NCBI RefSeq assembly: GCF_036898095.1
Contig: NC_090730.1
Coordinates: forward strand, 24,220,691 to 24,284,690
Reading direction: 5' to 3'
DNA length: 64,000 bases
Source: Palaemon carinicauda
Taxonomy: Eukaryota; Arthropoda; Malacostraca; Decapoda; Palaemonidae
Part shown: positions 60,384 to 64,000 of the stretch, piece by piece
How the letters are laid out: the number at the start of each line of letters is the position of its first letter
How positions within the stretch are numbered: the first letter of the stretch is position 1
The notes under the pieces: generated by a model
Database searches by the model: none
What the model saw: only the letters and a program-made list of their open reading frames with translations
What the model was told of the DNA's origin: nothing
Translations under genes and position numbers: made by a program

Positions 60384-61067
60384 CTACTCTAAGTTGTATT
60401 TCTTTCCTACCACCATAGACTCTGTTTTATTTTCATTTAGTTTTAGTTGTGTAATTGTCATGCATTCCCTACCACTAACAACAATGTGGTTTAGAGTCTC
60501 AGTAATATCATCATTGTCATTTCTGGGGAAGTAAAATTGTGTATCATCCGCAAATAGTTTAAACTTCACTCCATGTTTCTGTAGTAGTTATGGAAGGCAC
60601 AAAGTATAGATACAAAGTAAGATTGGGCGTAGCACACTTCCCTGAGGTAACCCTCTGCTTAATGGTTCATGGTGAGAACTTTCAATGTATACACAGTAGC
60701 ATCTGTCAACCAAGTAATCTTTTAGATACTCAAAGGCTTTAAAATCCTCTTCAATACTAATAGACTGTAAATCATCAAGCAGCAGTTCATGCACAACTGT
60801 ATGAAAAGCAGCACAAACATCGCATAAACCCAAGATACCACACATGTCCTCATCCATTATTTCCGGCAGATCATTTAAAACAGCAGAATATGATTGTTTG
60901 TGTGCTGACTGGTTGTCTGGCAATGGTTCGATTCTTTCTAGATGACTAACTAGTTGTTCAATAATCACATATTCTAGCGATTTTGATACAAAGAATAGAT
61001 TCGAAAAAGGTCTGTATGAACTCAAGTCCTGATAATCTGGGGCACTTTCCAGGACTGGTGTAACCAT
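60384..61067 (-). pseudogene. LINE reverse transcriptase remnant
   Basis: Two minus frames (60588-61067 and 60384-60569) show non-LTR RT blocks: SSYRPFSNLFFVSKSLEYVI, LPDNQSAHK, degenerate LCDVCAAFHTV where the family has LDLSAAFDTV, GLPQGSVLRPILLCIY and KFKLFADDTQFY, followed by KLNENKTESMVVGKK. The first catalytic Asp region is mutated and a frameshift precedes FADD. The order fits a CR1/Jockey-type LINE. Nothing of the endonuclease is seen. Confidence 0.85.
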
Positions 61068-61149
61068 AGCACTTTCTCAGATATAGGAAGCTTACACTCA
61101 TCAGTACTAGCAAGTAAAGAAGAAATCAATAATAATTTAACAAAATTTG

Positions 61150-61910
61150 TATTAGAATCCGCACAAGAAAGGTGGAAAAGTTTTTAAACAAGGTCAAGGA
61201 AAACTATCAGAAAAGACCAAAAAACCTGATAAAGAAAAGATTGGAAATGAGGGTAAAATCCAAGAGAGATTAAACAAAATTAGCAGAACTATCCAAAACA
61301 ATAAACAAACTAAAATCCCAAGGCATTCGTTAATACAATCAGACCAAAATTGAAAAATAAAAACACCAAAGAAAGGAAGAAGCATAAAATTGATGAAAAG
61401 AGGACTTGGAACAAGGTGCCAACAGATATTTATTTTAACGGATGAAAATGAAAATATTATCAACAAAAGAGATGGAGTGATAGAAATTGCAGAGGATATC
61501 TATACAATGCTATACAATAGTGATATAAGAAATAACTTTGTTAATACAAATAATGAAATAGTTAAGGTGGTCCCAATAGTAACTATAGGAGAAGTAGAGA
61601 ATGCCTTAAAAGGCATGAAAGGAGCCAAAACAGTAGAAGATGACCTAGCAATCGATTTAATAATAAAGGGAGGAGAATGACAGATAATAGCTGAACAAGA
61701 AGATGAATAACACAATAGGTCCCTAGAGATTGCAAACGAAGCAGGGAAAAGAAGAGAGGACGATGGATTGGCGAGGTAAGAAAATTTTCGTGGATAGACT
61801 GACATAAGAAGACCATAAACGGACAGAAGTGAGAGGCTATGTCTGGGGCTTTTGCCTTGCAGTGGACTAGAAATGGTTGATGACGATGATGACGATTCTT
61901 GTACTTGAGT
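61150..61910 (+). mobile_element. RTE-like LINE fragment with internal deletion
   Basis: Plus-strand frame 61390-61680 shows the pre-RT linker (TDENENIINKRDGVIEIAED, then VEDDLAIDLIIKGGE). Shortly after come the terminal codons of the family (RSERLCLGLLPCSGLEMVDD, about 61830-61880) and a (GAT/GAC)n tail near 61876-61894. The RT catalytic core between them is missing. The 5' part (61150-61385) is a Lys-rich diverged linker. Confidence 0.75.
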
Positions 61911-61916
61911 CAGCAA

Positions 61917-63018
61917 GACTAGAAAAGTTTTCTACTTCAATACTTCAGATATTAGCATTGGATCAATTGCATATTCTGTTTTCCTTGCTCCCTTGATAAT
62001 CCTGATATCAGACTTGATCTTTTGTTTCCTTAATAAATTTTCTTAATCTTATTTGTGTAACTGTTACAGCACCTATGTGACATGAGATATCTGTAAAAGA
62101 CCCAATTGTATTTTCTATTTTGTACTTAAAAGAATTCTAGGAATTCATTAGCCAGTTCTTAGTTGTTATACCCATCACGAGAGCACTTCTATTTACATTC
62201 CCCATTACACCATTCTTGAGACGATATAACTAATTTGTGTATGTAGCTTCCTACATTTTTTCTTATAGTATTCAGTTTTTCCTTTACGTTTTTATATTCC
62301 AGCTATGCACTTTTAGTTTTTAACCGAGTTCACTTTCTTCCTAAAAGTCTTTTCCCCCTTTTATCTAGTCTCCCCATCAAACCTTGGAGATCAGTCCTTA
62401 ACAGTTATAGTCATCTTTTCTATCAATGGGCACATGTTATCATACTGATTTTTATTCGCCCTATTGTATACAGTTATTGTTCATTCAGTAAGATCGGCTA
62501 TAGTTGGGATCTGAAAACAGGCGATGAAGCCATGCTTGCCAATGGTCAAATTGAAAATTTGAACTTCAGTGCTTTGTTAAAATGACATGAAATACAACGC
62601 TACATCAATTTCATCTTTGCTGAATAGTTAAGATATTTTCTAGGACCATTCATTACCATTATTGAGTATATTCATAACCTGTGATTATTTGCCATAAATG
62701 AGGCTAAAGATTATACACATAATCATAAACATGATGACTGAATATTGACATCTACCTTTCTAGACTTAGAGTAGAAATAAGCGTGTGTCGATTTCAAAAT
62801 ATGATAATTCAACATAAATTTCTTTCCATTATTAATATAATCATCGACCCAGAAAATCCCGTCATGTACCTGTATAGTTGGGTACAGCCACTAAATGATT
62901 AGTATGTCCTCAGAACATGGATCGACCTAGATTCAATATGGCTGTGACCTACTTTTCTCGATTTTTTTATGCTAATCCTTCAATGGTTTTCATGTAAATG
63001 GAAAAAACCTTTCACATT
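61917..63018. other. AT-rich flank, nothing recognised
   Basis: About 1.1 kb between the LINE fragment and the TIR element. I see no coding frame, repeat or RNA gene. Confidence 0.4.
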
Positions 63019-63121
63019 ATAGAAGGTCTCCAACTTACAAGCATTCGACTTACGAACATTCGGAGATACAAACACAAATCCAACTGAAAATAACAAAGAT
63101 AAGATAATATGAAATATAACT

Positions 63122-63123
<2 letters not shown>

Positions 63124-63164
<41 letters not shown>
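63124..63164. repeat. Poly-A tract, about 41 bp
   Basis: Uninterrupted A-run inside the TIR element. Confidence 0.95.
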
Positions 63165-63165
<1 letters not shown>

Positions 63166-63349
63166 AGGCTTTTTACTACAGACTTTCCTTATTACACATA
63201 ATTAATCAACTTCTAGTTTTAAATCATTAAACTTCTTAATTGACAAAATAACTTCAAAATAATTGTGGTATTATAGTTTGAGGTGCCTTTACTGAAAATA
63301 ATAGATAGCATAGAACACTATTGGTGCAATAAAAATCAAACAAACATAC

Positions 63350-63353
<4 letters not shown>

Positions 63354-63428
<75 letters not shown>
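63354..63428. repeat. (GA)n microsatellite, about 37 units
   Basis: Uninterrupted GA dinucleotide repeat. The ORF across it (ERERER) is an artefact. Confidence 0.97.
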
Positions 63429-63431
<3 letters not shown>

Positions 63432-63839
63432 TTTAAACCTCAGGGGCAACGGCATCTCTCAAGATAAAACAATATTATATTATTTAATACATTTAGAAAA
63501 ACGACATTTGTGATAACCTGATATATATTTCACATGAAACCCGACTATTTGTTGAAGTTTTGTAGCTGGAAATCATAGGTATGGGACTCAGGTTAGGCTT
63601 TACCTTACTCCAAAATGTAAAGAAAAAATCGACTTACAAACAATTCTACTTACAAATAGCTTCTTAGAACCAATTAAGTTTGTAGGTAAGTTGAGGACCT
63701 TCTGTATATAACCTACATAACTTTTTCTTTTTCTATCATAGTTCTAGCCAGGAAAACTAATTTGGATTTTATCGGCAGCTAATTTTGTTTGTTGTTGAAT
63801 AAACCATTTTATCTTATTTCTCTTTCTCCTTTTTTTGAC

Positions 63840-64000
63840 GTTTTAATAATCTATATATGAAACCTCTATGTTGATATTGTTACTGTTTTGAAATATCTTA
63901 TTTTGATTCTAAATTACTTCTCTTATATTTTATTTATTTCCTTATTTCCTTTCTTCACTGGGCTTTTATTCTTGTTGGAGCCCAAGGTTTGTAACTTAGC
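63840..64000 (+). mobile_element. LINE 3' UTR fragment, same family as 840-1375, cut by window end
   Basis: 'attacttctcttatatttta', 'ttcttcactgggcttttatt' and 'gttggagccca' match the 3' UTR at 1100-1175 in order and spacing. No coding part is visible here. Confidence 0.65.

Larger units (their letters stand above)
63019..63707. mobile_element. TIR element, pogo/Tc1-like MITE (about 690 bp)
   Basis: The left end TAGAAGGTCTCCAACTTACAA and the right end (reverse complement TACAGAAGGTCCTCAACTTAC) form imperfect inverted repeats flanked by TA. 'cgacttacgaacattcg' phrases lie just inside. The interior has poly-A and (GA)n and no transposase. It resembles non-autonomous pogo/Tigger-type elements. 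Family assignment is tentative. Confidence 0.6.

Noticed and set aside
63283..63513. 76-codon ORF with a long ERERER stretch
   Set aside because: It is a translation of a (GA)n microsatellite.

Overview
This window looks like nuclear DNA of a crustacean, most likely a decapod. The evidence is GT-AG introns, very long AT-rich introns, dense DIRS-type retrotransposons (a group reported as abundant in Decapoda), tRNA-derived SINE, LINE and MITE fragments, and no bacterial gene layout. The species assignment is inference.

One host gene is recognisable and it runs the whole length on the minus strand: EXOSC2 (Rrp4), an RNA-binding cap subunit of the RNA exosome. Four coding exons are visible: exon 1 at 59330-59451 (start codon), exon 2 at 43156-43265, exon 3 at 26906-27033 and exon 4 at 474-608. 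All have GT/AG borders, phases match, and together they give 165 residues (N-terminal domain plus S1 domain). The KH-domain exons lie beyond base 1. About 58.5 kb of introns separate about 0.5 kb of coding sequence.

The introns are filled by seven DIRS-type tyrosine-recombinase retrotransposons, here called DR1-DR7, all on the minus strand like the host gene: DR1 1893-8406, DR2 10238-16761, DR3 17324-24082 (intron 3); DR4 29143-35702, DR5 35960-42717 (intron 2); DR6 43868-50434, DR7 50899-58555 (intron 1). They total about 47 kb, roughly three quarters of the window. DR2, DR3 and DR7 have intact-looking Gag, RT-RNase H-methyltransferase-like and tyrosine-recombinase frames. DR1, DR4, DR5 and DR6 are broken, lack the RT core and share a non-coding module in place of the Gag N-terminus. 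Each element has inverted terminal repeats and, just inside its 3' end, an internal complementary region (ICR) that is the reverse complement of both outer ends joined at an A-run. The same A-run lies at both element/host borders of most copies, and no target duplication is seen. This fits insertion of a circular intermediate by the recombinase. DR7 belongs to a distant second lineage with a spliced Gag and a 76-bp tandem repeat in its leader.

Smaller elements fill the rest: a DDE-like transposase pseudogene (8822-17115) split by DR2, a tRNA-derived SINE inside DR5, LINE remnants at both window ends, an RTE-like LINE remnant, TIR/MITE-like elements, and simple repeats.

The least ordinary observations are: (i) in DR2, DR3 and DR7 the recombinase frame is the same frame as Gag, separated only by one UGA, and stays open across the whole overlapping RT gene; (ii) a phase-0 intron links a Cys/His-rich exon to DR7 Gag; (iii) the joined ends of DR1/DR2/DR4/DR6-type elements read as a complete GT...AG mini-intron; (iv) about 300-bp inverted arms flank DR5, one of them preserving the unoccupied DR4 target site.
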